Notes: generated from the letters alone by a model not told the origin. Numbered from the stretch's first letter, positions 36,689 through 46,639 are shown. The stretch is 64,000 nt of DNA from Thioclava sp. GXIMD4216 (GCF_037949285.1 NZ_CP149926.1:2335501-2399500); one strand, 5' to 3'. Numbers and translations are program-made.

Positions 36689-37621
36689 ATGACCGCCCCT
36701 GAGACAACAGCCGGAAAGACCGCCGAACAGACCCCCGAACAGACCTTTGTCCTGACCGTGCAATGCCCGACCGCCCGCGGAATTGTGGCCGCCGTCACCA
36801 CCTATCTGGCAGAAAAATCCTGCAATATCATCGACGCGCAGCAATATGACGATGCGCTGACGGGGCAGTTCTTCATGCGCATGACCTTCCGCAGCGAGGG
36901 CGGTATGGCGCTGGAGGATATCTCGGCAGGCTTCGATCCGGTGGCGGCCCCCTTCGCTATGGTCTGGAAATTCCACGATCCGTCGCAGCGGATGAAGGTC
37001 ATGCTGATGGTGTCGCGCTTCGGCCATTGCCTGAACGACCTGCTCTATCGCTGGCGTATCGGAGCACTGCCGGTGGATATCGTGGGCGTCGTGTCCAACC
37101 ACTTCGACTACCAGAAGGTCGTGGTCAATTACGACATCCCCTTCCACCACATCAAGGTCACTAAAGAGAACAAGCCCCAAGCCGAAGCCCGCCTTCTGGC
37201 GCTGGTCGAGGAAACCGGCACCGACCTGATCGTGCTGGCGCGTTATATGCAGGTGCTGTCGGATGATCTGTGCCAGAAAATGTCGGGGCGGATCATCAAT
37301 ATCCACCACTCCTTCCTGCCCTCCTTCAAAGGCGCGAACCCCTACAAGCAAGCCTATGAACGCGGCGTGAAGCTGATCGGCGCGACGGCGCATTACGTGA
37401 CCGCCGATCTCGATGAAGGCCCGATCATCGAACAGGACACGGTCCGTATCACCCATGCCCAATCGGCCGCCGATTACGTATCGCTGGGCCGCGATGTCGA
37501 GGCGCAGGTGCTCTCGCGTGCGATCCACGCCCATATCCACCACCGCGCCTTCATCAACGGCAATAAAACGGTGGTCTTCCCCGCCTCCCCTGGCTCCTAT
37601 GCCTCGGAACGGATGGGCTGA
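36689..37621 (+). CDS. purU: Formyltetrahydrofolate deformylase
   Basis: Hydrolyses 10-formyl-THF to formate and THF, balancing one-carbon pools and supplying formate for PurT. The 310 residues have an N-terminal ACT domain (VLTVQCPTARGIVAAVTTYLA) and a C-terminal formyltransferase domain with VVSNHFDYQ, NIHHSFLPSFKGANPY and the catalytic His/Asp in HYVTADLDEGPIIEQD. The ATG at 36689 was chosen at the start of the conserved region. Starts up to 51 bases earlier are possible. A strong terminator follows. Confidence 0.93.
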   Translation: MTAPETTAGKTAEQTPEQTFVLTVQCPTARGIVAAVTTYLAEKSCNIIDAQQYDDALTGQFFMRMTFRSEGGMALEDISAGFDPVAAPFAMVWKFHDPSQRMKVMLMVSRFGHCLNDLLYRWRIGALPVDIVGVVSNHFDYQKVVVNYDIPFHHIKVTKENKPQAEARLLALVEETGTDLIVLARYMQVLSDDLCQKMSGRIINIHHSFLPSFKGANPYKQAYERGVKLIGATAHYVTADLDEGPIIEQDTVRITHAQSAADYVSLGRDVEAQVLSRAIHAHIHHRAFINGNKTVVFPASPGSYASERMG

Positions 37622-37625
37622 ATAG

Positions 37626-37651
37626 AAGGGGCGCCTCGGGCGCCCCTTTTC
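37626..37651 (+). terminator. Terminator after purU
   Basis: AAGGGGCGCC and GGCGCCCCTT form a perfect 10-bp stem with loop TCG, followed by TT-C. Five bases after the stop codon. Confidence 0.85.
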
Positions 37652-37741
37652 GATTTGCGGCGGGGCTCGATGCCCATTGATAATTTTAGGGCTGACCACC
37701 AATTCGAAGAGGTAAATTCAATTGATTGAAAGCTTCAGAAT

Positions 37742-38455
37742 TTGGGAAACCCTCGGAAAAAACGCCCAGAAAAAGTGCCAAACTTCGACGAATTTGTGCA
37801 TGAACTCCAGCTAGCGTTGGATGACCTCTGCGTCGACATTGCCTTTGTACAGGAATATCTCGAACGAAACCCGCGCAAGCTCAAACGGCACGAACTTGTT
37901 GCTCTAACTCCCGTTCAGCAGTCAGCATGGATGACGTTCAAGACTTATGAAAACAGCCTTCTGCTTGAGACCGCTAAACTGCTCGACGGCACCACTGACG
38001 TAATATCCCCTACAAAATTCATCCAACACAAAGAAGGACAGATAGGCTGGAAGATTTTCCCAGACGAAAGCGCCTACGAAGAGTGGCGCATTTTATTCAA
38101 AGACTGGGATGATCGATGCTCCACACTCAAGATTTTCCGAGACGAAAACCTAGCGCATAAACTGGCACGCGGTGCTGGCAGAAAGCGCAAAGAGCTTTGG
38201 GATTATAAAGATAGGGCAGACGAAGACAACGCGGCCGGAACCTATGAAGGTCAGTGGGGAAAGCAGTTTGCCCTTTGTCTCGAAGGGATCCACCTACTCT
38301 CGTGGCTTCTCTGGCTTTGTGCTCACTCGAAGCATGATCTGGACTCCGCAGAGATATGGAAGCAACGCGCAAAAGAGCGCGTCAGTGACGACATCGCAGA
38401 ATACCGCGCAACCCACGCCGCCCTACTCGACCTCGTCACACCAACCGCCAAATGA
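37742..38455 (+). CDS. HEPN (AbiU2-like) protein, possible horizontally acquired gene
   Basis: A 237-residue, mostly helical protein. The segment SLLLETAKLLDGTTDVISPTKF followed by DDRCSTLKIFRDENLAHKL has the AbiU2-type HEPN layout. RDENLAH fits the HEPN Rx4-6H ribonuclease motif (R, then five residues, then H). Base composition is visibly lower in GC than the neighbours, and it stands alone between purU and pyrG, bounded by terminators. The likely start is TTG at 37742. A GTG at 37775 is an alternative. Toxin or phage-defence roles are inference. No antitoxin partner is seen. Confidence 0.65.
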   Translation: MGNPRKKRPEKVPNFDEFVHELQLALDDLCVDIAFVQEYLERNPRKLKRHELVALTPVQQSAWMTFKTYENSLLLETAKLLDGTTDVISPTKFIQHKEGQIGWKIFPDESAYEEWRILFKDWDDRCSTLKIFRDENLAHKLARGAGRKRKELWDYKDRADEDNAAGTYEGQWGKQFALCLEGIHLLSWLLWLCAHSKHDLDSAEIWKQRAKERVSDDIAEYRATHAALLDLVTPTAK

Positions 38456-38480
38456 AAAAGGGGCCCGAGGGCCCCTTTTC
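38456..38480. terminator. Bidirectional terminator between the HEPN-like gene and pyrG
   Basis: AAAAGGGGCCC and GGGCCCCTTTT form a perfect 11-bp stem with a very short loop, starting one base after the HEPN-like stop. A-tract and T-tract on both sides make it usable in both directions, and pyrG ends at 38481. Confidence 0.8.
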
Positions 38481-40124
38481 TTATACCAACCGGCTTTGCT
38501 CTTTCGCGGCTTTCACGAAACCCGAGAAGAGCGGGTGCGGCGCGAAAGGTTTCGACTTTAGCTCGGGGTGGAACTGCACACCGATGAACCACGGGTGGTC
38601 CTTATGCTCGACGATCTCGGGCAGGCGATTGTCGGGCGACATGCCCGAGAACACCAGACCGCATTCCTCCAGCTTCTCGCGGTAGCGGCCATCGACCTCA
38701 TAGCGGTGACGGTGACGCTCTTCGATCTCGGTGGTGCCATAGACAGCCGCCACATTCGAATCGGCCTTCAGCACGGCGGAATAGGCGCCCAGACGCATGG
38801 TGCCGCCCTTGTCGTCGCTGACCTTGCGCTCGACGCGGTGATTGCCCTGCACCCATTCTTTCAGGTGGTAGACAACCGGTTCGAAGCGGCGCTTGCCTGC
38901 CTCGTGGTCGAACTCTTCCGACCCCGCATCCTCGATGCCTGCAAGGTGGCGCGCGGCCTCGATCACCGCCATCTGCATACCAAGGCAGATGCCCAGATAG
39001 GGGATCTTCTTCTCGCGGGCGAATTGCGCCGCGCGGATCTTGCCCTCGGTGCCGCGTTCGCCAAAGCCGCCCGGCACGAGGATCGCGTTATAATCGCTCA
39101 GGAAGTTGGCCGGATCTTCTTTCTCGAACAATTCGGCATCGATCCATTCGGCCTTTACCTTCACGCGGTTGGCCATGCCGCCATGCGTCAGCGCCTCGGC
39201 GATCGACTTATAGGCGTCTTCCAGCTGGACGTATTTCCCGACGATTGCAACCTTCACCTCGCCCTCGGCATTTTCCAGACGGTCCATCACGTCTTCCCAA
39301 CGCGACAGATCGGGCTTGGGCGCGGGCGAAATCCCGAAGGCATCCAGAACCGCCTGATCGAGACCCACGCGGTGATAGGCCAAGGGGGCCTCGTAGATGG
39401 TTTTCAGGTCATAGGCCGGAATCACCGCATCGGGGCGGACATTACAGAAAAGCGCGATCTTGGCGCGTTCCTTATCGGGGATCGGCTGTTCCGAGCGGCA
39501 GACCAGCACATCCGGCTGCAACCCGATGGAGCGCAGCTCCTTGACCGAGTGCTGGGTGGGCTTGGTCTTCAGCTCGCCGGAGGCTGCCAGATAGGGCAGC
39601 AGGGTCAGGTGCATGAAGATACATTGGCCGCGCGGACGTTCCTGCGCGAATTGACGGATGGCTTCAAAGAAGGGCAGACCTTCGATATCGCCCACCGTGC
39701 CACCGATCTCGCAGAGCATGAAATCGACCTCGTCATCGCCCACGGCGAGGAAGTCCTTGATGCCATTGGTGACATGCGGCACGACCTGAATGGTCTTGCC
39801 CAGATATTCGCCACGGCGTTCCTTTTCCAGAACGTTGGAATAGATACGCCCCGACGAAACCGAATCCGTCTTGCGGGCCGGAACGCCGGTGAACCGCTCG
39901 TAGTGACCAAGATCCAGATCGGTCTCCGCGCCGTCATCGGTCACGAAAACCTCGCCATGTTCGAACGGGCTCATCGTGCCCGGATCGACGTTCAGATAGG
40001 GATCGAGTTTGCGCAGCCGCACCGAAAAGCCGCGAGCTTGCAGCAAAGCCCCCAGCGCCGCCGATGCCAGCCCCTTCCCCAAAGAAGACACCACACCGCC
40101 GGTGATGAAGACATAACGTGCCAT
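38481..40124 (-). CDS. pyrG: CTP synthase
   Basis: Amidates UTP to CTP with glutamine and ATP. The 547 residues carry the synthase domain starting [20 protein letters not shown], with the ATP/UTP sites in [15 protein letters not shown] and [11 protein letters not shown]. The class I glutamine amidotransferase domain follows, with catalytic Cys in [10 protein letters not shown] and a C-terminal HPELKSKP. I chose the ATG at 40124, the conserved family start. secG lies 219 bp upstream on the same strand. Confidence 0.97.
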   Translation of the reverse strand: MARYVFITGGVVSSLGKGLASAALGALLQARGFSVRLRKLDPYLNVDPGTMSPFEHGEVFVTDDGAETDLDLGHYERFTGVPARKTDSVSSGRIYSNVLEKERRGEYLGKTIQVVPHVTNGIKDFLAVGDDEVDFMLCEIGGTVGDIEGLPFFEAIRQFAQERPRGQCIFMHLTLLPYLAASGELKTKPTQHSVKELRSIGLQPDVLVCRSEQPIPDKERAKIALFCNVRPDAVIPAYDLKTIYEAPLAYHRVGLDQAVLDAFGISPAPKPDLSRWEDVMDRLENAEGEVKVAIVGKYVQLEDAYKSIAEALTHGGMANRVKVKAEWIDAELFEKEDPANFLSDYNAILVPGGFGERGTEGKIRAAQFAREKKIPYLGICLGMQMAVIEAARHLAGIEDAGSEEFDHEAGKRRFEPVVYHLKEWVQGNHRVERKVSDDKGGTMRLGAYSAVLKADSNVAAVYGTTEIEERHRHRYEVDGRYREKLEECGLVFSGMSPDNRLPEIVEHKDHPWFIGVQFHPELKSKPFAPHPLFSGFVKAAKEQSRLV

Positions 40125-40302
40125 GAAAGCCCCCGTGAGTTTGCTTGGGTTTGCCGGTCCAGCAGCGGACCTGACAAAAATTATAAACACTCCCGAGGCC
40201 AAAGGCTTCGGGATCACGGGATTTGATGCTTACATGATTCGCGGCCAGCCCGCAATCGGACCGCAAGCAGTTGGGTAAATTTTATGTGGTTACGCTACCA
40301 CT

Positions 40303-40327
40303 TGTGCGCCCGACAAAGGGGCGCACA
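40303..40327. terminator. GC-rich stem between secG and pyrG
   Basis: TGTGCGCCC and GGGCGCACA form a perfect 9-bp stem with a 7-nt loop, 17 bases beyond the secG stop. No T-tract follows on either strand, so it may attenuate or stabilise rather than terminate. Confidence 0.4.
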
Positions 40328-40343
40328 GAAGTTGTGAGATGTC

Positions 40344-40754
40344 TTACTGCGCGGCCGGAGGCGTGACGGGAGAATCCGTCGCGGCGGGCGGGGTCAGGTC
40401 AACACTCGGGATCGCGGCATCATCGGTCTTGCTTTCGGATGCGGCATCCGGCTTGGCCTCGTCCTTGCCCGAAACGGTGAAATTGCCAGCACCCAGACGG
40501 TCCAGAACCGAAGATTCGCCCGCGTCGCGTGCGGCAACAACCGTCAGCGCCACCGAGGTGCACAGAAAGCCCGCCGCCAGAACCCATGTCGCTTTCGACA
40601 GGGCATTGGCCGCCTGACGACCGGTCATCACGCCGCCCGCGCCACCGCCCGAGCTGCCCATCCCGAGGCCACCGCCTTCGGAGCGTTGCAACAGAACAAC
40701 GCCGATCATCAACAGCGCGAGGATCAGATGAACGGTAAGGATGATGTTCTGCAT
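40344..40754 (-). CDS. secG: Preprotein translocase subunit SecG
   Basis: Small accessory subunit of SecYEG. Residues 1-75 have the two-helix SecG pattern: [34 protein letters not shown], a Gly-rich loop, and a second helix. A 60-residue acidic, Pro/Ala-rich tail (about 77-136) is longer than in E. coli but usual in alphaproteobacteria. AAGAAGGTC lies upstream of the ATG. It is divergent from purA. Confidence 0.93.
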   Translation of the reverse strand: MQNIILTVHLILALLMIGVVLLQRSEGGGLGMGSSGGGAGGVMTGRQAANALSKATWVLAAGFLCTSVALTVVAARDAGESSVLDRLGAGNFTVSGKDEAKPDAASESKTDDAAIPSVDLTPPAATDSPVTPPAAQ

Positions 40755-40995
40755 ATGGAGACGGACCTTCTTGCAAAGCTTGCGCCTACTTATTCATATG
40801 CCGCCCATCGCGCAACCCCTTATCCCACAGCAGAGGGGCCCCGCAGGGGGGCTGCGCACTCCTTATATATGCGCGCCCCTCCCCCCGAGATGTTTTTTCA
40901 CCGCATTCACGGCAGTTTTCCCAAGAAACTGGTTCCCCCTCGGGCTTGGCTTCTGTATACCGCCCGAGGTTTTTCGCAGCGCCAAGGAGAGTCTC

Positions 40996-42288
40996 ATGGC
41001 CAATGTCGTCGTCGTCGGTGCCCAGTGGGGTGACGAGGGGAAAGGCAAGATCGTAGATTGGCTGTCGGAACGTGCCGACGTCATCGCACGGTTCCAAGGC
41101 GGGCATAATGCCGGCCACACGCTTGTCATCGACGGCAAGGTCTACAAGCTGAACGCGCTGCCTTCGGGTGTGGTGCGTGGCGGCAAGCTGTCGATCATCG
41201 GCAATGGCGTCGTGCTTGACCCGTGGCATCTGATCTCGGAAATCGAGAAAATCCGCGAACAGGGTGTGGATATCTCGCCCGAGACGCTGATGATCGCCGA
41301 GAACACGCCGCTGATCCTGCCGTTCCACGGCGAGCTTGACCGTGCCCGCGAGGCGCAGGTGGCAGTGGCCAAGATCGGCACCACCGGTCGCGGCATCGGT
41401 CCGGCCTATGAAGACAAGGTTGGCCGCCGCGTGATCCGCGTCGCGGACCTTGCCGACCCCGCCACGCTGGAACTGCGTGTGGATCGCGCCCTTGTGCACC
41501 ACAACGCGCTGCGCGCCGGTCTGGGGCTTGAGCCCATCGACAAGGATGCGCTGATCGCCAAGCTGGGCGAGATTTCGGCAGAAATCCTGCAATATGCAGC
41601 CCCCGTCTGGAAAGTTCTGGCCGAGAAGCGCAAAGCCGGCAAACGCATCCTCTTTGAAGGTGCGCAGGGCTCGCTTTTGGATATCGACTTCGGCACCTAT
41701 CCCTTTGTGACCTCCTCGAACGTGATCGCAGGTCAGGCCGCAACCGGCGTTGGCATCGGTCCGGGATCGATCGATTTCGTGCTGGGCATCGTGAAGGCCT
41801 ATACCACCCGCGTCGGCGAAGGCCCCTTCCCGACCGAGCTGAAAGACGATGATGGCGAGCGCCTCGGCACCCGTGGTCATGAATTCGGCGTGGTCACCGG
41901 CCGCAAGCGCCGCTGTGGCTGGTTCGATGCGGCTCTCGTGCGTCAGACCTGCTCGGTCTCGGGTGTCAACGGGATCGCGCTGACCAAGCTGGACGTGCTC
42001 GACGGGTTCGAGACCATCAAGATCTGCGTGGGGTATGAACTGGACGGCGAGCGTCTGGACTATCTGCCGACGGCTTCGGACAAACAGGCGCGCTGCACCC
42101 CGATCTATGAAGAGATCGAAGGCTGGAGCGACTCGACCGAAGGTGCGCGGAGCTGGGCCGATCTTCCGGCTGCGGCCATCAAATATGTCCGCCGCATCGA
42201 AGAGCTGATCGACTGTCCCGTGGCCCTGCTGTCCACCTCGCCCGAGCGCGACGACACGATCCTCGTCACCGACCCCTTCGCGGATTGA
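40996..42288 (+). CDS. purA: Adenylosuccinate synthetase
   Basis: Joins IMP and aspartate with GTP, the first committed step to AMP. The 430 residues start [18 protein letters not shown] with the GTP-binding GDEGKGK (12-18). They contain [19 protein letters not shown], and the C-terminal GTP-recognition region [15 protein letters not shown] precedes the ATG. A longer in-frame extension upstream is not family-like. DUF2842 follows 5 bases after the stop. Confidence 0.97.
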   Translation: MANVVVVGAQWGDEGKGKIVDWLSERADVIARFQGGHNAGHTLVIDGKVYKLNALPSGVVRGGKLSIIGNGVVLDPWHLISEIEKIREQGVDISPETLMIAENTPLILPFHGELDRAREAQVAVAKIGTTGRGIGPAYEDKVGRRVIRVADLADPATLELRVDRALVHHNALRAGLGLEPIDKDALIAKLGEISAEILQYAAPVWKVLAEKRKAGKRILFEGAQGSLLDIDFGTYPFVTSSNVIAGQAATGVGIGPGSIDFVLGIVKAYTTRVGEGPFPTELKDDDGERLGTRGHEFGVVTGRKRRCGWFDAALVRQTCSVSGVNGIALTKLDVLDGFETIKICVGYELDGERLDYLPTASDKQARCTPIYEEIEGWSDSTEGARSWADLPAAAIKYVRRIEELIDCPVALLSTSPERDDTILVTDPFAD

Positions 42289-42293
42289 TCGCG

Positions 42294-42548
42294 ATGGCGG
42301 GGCGACACTTAAGCTGGACGACGCGGCGCAGGCTGGCGATTCTGGTGCTGGTCATCGCCCTGCCGCTTTATGTCGTGGTGGCGGTGACACTGGCCAACTG
42401 GCTGGAGGCCCGCTTCGGGCGTCTGCCGCTCTGGGCCGAACTGGCACTGTATATCGGCCTTGGCGTCGCATGGATTTTCCCGTGCAAGCCGGTCTTCATG
42501 GGGGTCGGCAAGGCCGATCCCGCGAAACAGTCCGATACCACGCCGTAA
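42294..42548 (+). CDS. DUF2842 membrane protein
   Basis: An 84-residue protein with two hydrophobic helices (about 15-35 and 48-70), matching DUF2842: RRLAILVLVIALPLYVVVAV and the ALYIGLGVAWIFPCKPVF motif. Function unknown. ATG at 42294 lies just after the purA stop, so the two are co-transcribed. A terminator at 42571-42600 ends the unit. Confidence 0.82.
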   Translation: MAGRHLSWTTRRRLAILVLVIALPLYVVVAVTLANWLEARFGRLPLWAELALYIGLGVAWIFPCKPVFMGVGKADPAKQSDTTP

Positions 42549-42570
42549 ACTGGCCATCAGACCTCTTCAA

Positions 42571-42600
42571 AAGCTCCCGAAACCGCTTCGGGAGCTTTTT
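42571..42600 (+). terminator. Terminator after purA-DUF2842
   Basis: AAGCTCCCGAA and TTCGGGAGCTT form a perfect 11-bp stem with a 5-nt loop, followed by TTT. Confidence 0.9.
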
Positions 42601-42680
42601 CACATTCCCCCCTGTCGAGACCATCAGCAAAGACACGGCATGCCGCCGCCCGCGCACGGGCGCGCGCCGTCCAATGCGGA

Positions 42681-42717
42681 AGACCCGAAACGGCACGCAC
42701 CGTTTCGGGTCTCTTTT
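42681..42717. terminator. Long stem-loop facing the large Ala/Glu-rich gene
   Basis: AGACCCGAAACG and CGTTTCGGGTCT form a perfect 12-bp stem with an 8-nt loop; CTTTTC follows on the plus strand. It lies about 45 bp beyond the stop of the minus-strand gene, whose transcript it probably ends, though the T-run favours plus-strand reading. Confidence 0.65.
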
Positions 42718-42757
42718 CTGGCTTTCCAGTCGGCTTCAGGGCCTGCGTGCCGGTCTC

Positions 42758-45151
42758 TCAGGCGCGTTTTTCCTCGAGAAAGCGCGACTGCTCGGAGACC
42801 ACATATTGACCGCGATTGATCTTGGCGATCTTCCCCTGCCGTAGGAGTTTCCCGAAGCTGCGCATCCGGTCCTCGCGCGAATAGCCTGCCCCTTCCTCCA
42901 ATGCGGTCACCTTGCGCATGATCTGCGGCGCGGTGAAATGCGGCTGCTGCTCGATCTGTGCGGTGTAGGCGGCTGCGGCTTCCAGAAGATCGGCCAGACC
43001 ACGCGTCCCCGCACGGTCCGCAAATTCGGCAAAGCTGGTTGCACCTCCTTGCGGGAGGCTGTCCTGAATGTCCTCCGCAGCGTCATCGATCTGCTGCGCA
43101 ATCTCGGCGGTGGTCACCCGACGCGGACGGATCGCCTCTTCCGCCGCTTTGGCAGTGGCCGTGGGATCATCCACCCGCTGCTCCGACACCAGCACCAGCG
43201 GTGCCTCACGACGCGGCTCGGCGGCCGTTTGCACCGCTTCCGGCGCTTCGGGGCGGTTGTCGCGATCCTCTCCGGCAACCGGACGGCGCGGGCGCACCGC
43301 ACGGTCGAGATCCTCGCGATAGGCTTTCGTCTCATCGGGCTGGGCTTTCTCGCCTTTCAGACGGCGCTCTGCCACCGTCGCAGCCACTGCGGCTTTCAGA
43401 TGCGCAATCGCCGACAATCTGCGCCGGTTGTCACGCCCTGCAAACTGGGTTTCGGCCTCTTTCATCAGACGCGAGACATCCGCCTCCGAGGCCCCTTCCC
43501 CCATGCCCGCTTTCACCACAGCCGGTTCCGTCTCGGGCTCCTCTGCCGCAGCCTCGGCGGGTTTGTCATCGGCACGGCGGCGGCGCAGGATATCGGTCAG
43601 GCTGGGGCCACGCCGCGGCGTGACCTTGGCCGCGCCCTCGGGCTCTTGTGCCCGCTCTGCCTCGGCAGATTGAGGAGCGAGCTCTTCGACCGGCGCGGAT
43701 GCCTCGTCAGCGTCGCCCTCAGGAGCCTCTTCCCCCGCATCCGCAACCTGATCCGCAGCCTCATCTGCAAGCAAGTCGGCGATTGCGGCTTCGCTTGCAT
43801 CCTCTTCGGGCATCCGCGGCTGCGGCACCACCTCTTGCGGGGGCAGGTCTGCCGCCTCTTCGGGGCCATCCAGCTCGGCCAAGGTCTTGAGCAGATCTTC
43901 CTCATCCTCGGGCGAAAGATCGGCCCCCGGCAAATCATTGGTCGGCACATTCGGCAAGGCTGCGGGCATAGCAGGCGCAGGCTCTTCTGCCGCAGGGGGC
44001 GGGGCAACGCGCCGCACCTTGATCACGCGGGTCCGAAGCTGCGGACGCACAGGGCGCGGCGTGGCCTCTGCAGCATCGTCCTCCGTAACCTCCGGCGCGG
44101 CAGGGGCTTCAACCGTCTGCGGCGTGTGCTCGGCATCCTCCGCCGTTTCTTCCAAGGCCGAAAGCTCTGCTGCCAGACGGGCTTCAGCTTCACGGGCCTC
44201 TGCTTCACGGGCCTCAGCTTCGGCTTCAAGGGTTCTGGCCTTGACTTCGGCTTCGGCTTTGGCCGCTGCTTCGGCCTCTTCGGCTGCCTTTGCCTCGGCC
44301 TCGGCTTTCGCGCGGGCCTCTGCCTCTGCCGCCTGCGCAGCCTGCTCTGCGGCAACCCGTGCGGCCTCTTTTGCGGCTTTCGCTTCTTCCGCAGCCAAAC
44401 GCGCGGCCTCTGCCTCAGCCTCTTCGGCCTGACGCGCCGCCTCCTGCAACGCCTCGGCCTCGGCGCGGGCAGAGGCTTCCAGCTCGTCGGGCGAGGTGCG
44501 GTCGCTCTCGGCCATCTGTGTCAACTCGTCATCCGATACCGGCCCGGAAATATCGAGCGGATCGCCAAATCCCCCTTTCCCGATATAGTCCTGATCCTCC
44601 GGCACACCGGCCAGATCTTCCATGAACTCGGCTCCCGAAAGCTCCGGAGCCTCAGCCACCGCGGCCTCCGCTTTGGAACGGGCCACGACATCGCGGATGC
44701 GCGCCAGCTTCGCAGCCACAGACTCCTCCATCCGGGCCGCCATCGGCGCAGGCGTTTTTAGGGGTGTTTGCACCGGTGTTTGAACGGGTGTTTGCACGGG
44801 CACCTGAACTGCCGCGGCCTCTTCCGGCGCGGCGACAGCAGCCTCGGGCTTCTCCGGTGCCAAGGACCTGGCGGCGACAGAAGGCACAGAGCCCGTTTCC
44901 GAAGCACGCAGAATCACCCCGTTTTTCTGGATCTTGGCATCAACGCGGCGCTGGATCTCGCGCTCGGCAATCCGGTGCAGCATCTCCGCATCAGGCTGGG
45001 GAGGCTCGGCACCGAAATATCGGTCCTCGGCGGCGAGGTCGCGGAAATATTCCGCAATCGCCTGCATCGTCTGGAACGGCTCGTCAAAGCCCTCAAGCGT
45101 GCAGGAGAATGTCCCGTAAGAAACAGTGAGAATCTTATTTGCACCGACCAT
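42758..45151 (-). CDS. Large Ala/Glu-rich protein of unknown function
   Basis: A 797-residue acidic protein. Three parts are visible. An N-terminal globular domain of about 80 residues (ILTVSYGTFSCTLEGFDEPF, then YFRDLAAEDRYFGAEPPQPDAE) looks strongly constrained. A long Ala/Glu/Lys-rich, probably coiled-coil centre (about 200-340) leads into a disordered acidic and basic stretch. A C-terminal domain of about 100 residues (FAEFADRAGTRGLADLLEAAAAYTAQIE) reads like a winged-helix or helical module. ATG at 45151 follows GAGGCGAG. Known to me only as a conserved Rhodobacterales protein without assigned function. Confidence 0.75.
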   Translation of the reverse strand: MVGANKILTVSYGTFSCTLEGFDEPFQTMQAIAEYFRDLAAEDRYFGAEPPQPDAEMLHRIAEREIQRRVDAKIQKNGVILRASETGSVPSVAARSLAPEKPEAAVAAPEEAAAVQVPVQTPVQTPVQTPLKTPAPMAARMEESVAAKLARIRDVVARSKAEAAVAEAPELSGAEFMEDLAGVPEDQDYIGKGGFGDPLDISGPVSDDELTQMAESDRTSPDELEASARAEAEALQEAARQAEEAEAEAARLAAEEAKAAKEAARVAAEQAAQAAEAEARAKAEAEAKAAEEAEAAAKAEAEVKARTLEAEAEAREAEAREAEARLAAELSALEETAEDAEHTPQTVEAPAAPEVTEDDAAEATPRPVRPQLRTRVIKVRRVAPPPAAEEPAPAMPAALPNVPTNDLPGADLSPEDEEDLLKTLAELDGPEEAADLPPQEVVPQPRMPEEDASEAAIADLLADEAADQVADAGEEAPEGDADEASAPVEELAPQSAEAERAQEPEGAAKVTPRRGPSLTDILRRRRADDKPAEAAAEEPETEPAVVKAGMGEGASEADVSRLMKEAETQFAGRDNRRRLSAIAHLKAAVAATVAERRLKGEKAQPDETKAYREDLDRAVRPRRPVAGEDRDNRPEAPEAVQTAAEPRREAPLVLVSEQRVDDPTATAKAAEEAIRPRRVTTAEIAQQIDDAAEDIQDSLPQGGATSFAEFADRAGTRGLADLLEAAAAYTAQIEQQPHFTAPQIMRKVTALEEGAGYSREDRMRSFGKLLRQGKIAKINRGQYVVSEQSRFLEEKRA

Positions 45152-45284
45152 TTGCTCGCCTCTTTGGACTTCTGTTCGGCTAACCATGTTTCGAAATTGG
45201 TGCCATTCAGTGAACGAATAATGGCAATTACAAGGAATTTTACCTATTCAGAGGCCAATCCAGCGCCCCTGACAGGATCAAATA

Positions 45285-45947
45285 ATGACGGAATCGCCTG
45301 TATTATCAAGAAAAACCGGCATTACGCTGCTGGGTGGCGGGCAAATCGACCCTCGGGACGTTTACCATGCCATGACAATCGCGCCGCATTTGGTCGCGGC
45401 AGATGGCGGCGCAAATCAGGCCTTGGCGCTGGAACTGATGCCCGAAGCCGTGATCGGCGATATGGATAGCTTCGATCCGGCCCATCGTGGCAGAATCACG
45501 GCAGAACGGCTGCACCACATCGCCGAACAGGACAGCACCGATTTCGGCAAATGCCTGCGCCTGACACAAGCCCCTTTCTATCTGGGGCTCGGCTTTACGG
45601 GGCGGCGGCTCGACCATACGCTGGCGGCCCTGTCGGCGCTGGCCCACCCGCCACGTAAAAAGATCATCCTGATCGACGCGGAAGATATCGTGTTCTGCGC
45701 GCCACCGGAAATGGCTTTGACCCTGCCGGTCCAAAGCCGCTTTTCCCTTTATCCGCTAGGCCCCTCTGCCGGAACATCCACGGGGCTACGCTGGCCCATC
45801 GACGGCCTGACGCTGGAGCCTTGCGGCCAGATCGGCACCTCGAATGAAGTCACAGGGCCCGTCACCTTGCAGATGACAGGCCCCTGTCTGGTCCTTCTGC
45901 CCAAAACCGCCCTTGGCGAAGCGCTAAGGGCGCTGGGATGCGTGTGA
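45285..45947 (+). CDS. thiN: Thiamine diphosphokinase
   Basis: Transfers pyrophosphate from ATP to thiamine, making the cofactor directly. The 220-residue protein shows the family motifs ADGGANQAL (about 38), GDMDSFDP (about 58) and QDSTDFGKCL (about 83), and the C-terminal thiamine-binding region. Divergent from the large Ala/Glu-rich gene across 133 AT-rich bases. No thi-box riboswitch is recognisable there. It converges on phaR; the stop codons touch. Confidence 0.88.
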   Translation: MTESPVLSRKTGITLLGGGQIDPRDVYHAMTIAPHLVAADGGANQALALELMPEAVIGDMDSFDPAHRGRITAERLHHIAEQDSTDFGKCLRLTQAPFYLGLGFTGRRLDHTLAALSALAHPPRKKIILIDAEDIVFCAPPEMALTLPVQSRFSLYPLGPSAGTSTGLRWPIDGLTLEPCGQIGTSNEVTGPVTLQMTGPCLVLLPKTALGEALRALGCV

Positions 45948-46496
45948 TCAGAGCTTGGACAGCTTCGATTGCAATTCGGAAAGCTGTTTCTTGATCTTTT
46001 CCAGTTCCTCGCGGTCCTCGGAAGCGGCGGGGGTTTCCCGCTCGGGGCCGGTGCCCGCTTTGGGCCAGCCCCCCATCATCGTCTGCAAGAACGCCTGCTG
46101 CTGTTTTTGCAGCGCCTCGAATCCCGGCATGGAAGCAATCGGCATACGGCCCATATTCTCCATCATCTGGGACTGGCCCTGACGCAGCATGTCGAAACTT
46201 GCCGCCAGAAACTGCGGCACAACGCTTTGCGCCGAACTGGTGTAAGAGCGCACGAGATCGGTCAGCACATCCACCGGCAGAACGCTCTCGCCGCGGCTTT
46301 CATGTTCGGCAATGATCTGAAGAAGATACTGGCGCGTCAGATCGTCGCCCGATTTCAGATCGACAATCTGCACCTCGCGGCCATCGCGAATGAAGCGGGC
46401 AATATCTTCCAGCGTCACATAATCGCTCGTCTCCGTATTATACAGACGACGGCTCGCGTAGCGTTTGATCAGTAGAGGCTTTTCCGCATCGGCCAT
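45948..46496 (-). CDS. phaR: Polyhydroxyalkanoate synthesis repressor
   Basis: DNA-binding repressor that senses PHB granules and controls phasin expression. The 182-residue protein has the N-terminal PHB-accumulation regulatory domain (LIKRYASRRLYNTETSDYVTLEDIARFI) and a second region (TRQYLLQIIAEHE). A C-terminal coiled coil KIKKQLSELQSKLSKL follows. The ATG at 46496 has GGAGG upstream. It is separated from phaP by a terminator-like hairpin. Confidence 0.94.
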   Translation of the reverse strand: MADAEKPLLIKRYASRRLYNTETSDYVTLEDIARFIRDGREVQIVDLKSGDDLTRQYLLQIIAEHESRGESVLPVDVLTDLVRSYTSSAQSVVPQFLAASFDMLRQGQSQMMENMGRMPIASMPGFEALQKQQQAFLQTMMGGWPKAGTGPERETPAASEDREELEKIKKQLSELQSKLSKL

Positions 46497-46560
46497 GATG
46501 ATCCTCCCCAGGATATCGTATGAAACGCTATCATGAGGCGCAAATGCCATAAAATCAATA

Positions 46561-46590
46561 AGAAAGGGGCGAGCCGAAGCCCGCCCCTAA
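46561..46590 (-). terminator. Terminator after phaP
   Basis: On the minus strand AGGGGCG and CGCCCCT pair, extended by GGC/GCT around a TTCG tetraloop, then TTTCTT follows. It separates phaP from phaR. Confidence 0.75.
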
Positions 46591-46639
46591 GTCCGTTCCC
46601 TGACTGGGAGGATCTTGCCAGAGACCCGGGAGGAAGAGA

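Noticed and set aside
41742-41880. Antisense long frame over purA as a dual-coding region
   Set aside because: It only mirrors the codon bias of purA; no start signal or family similarity.
45152-45284. TPP riboswitch upstream of thiamine diphosphokinase
   Set aside because: No CUGAGA-type or other thi-box core is visible in these 133 bp.
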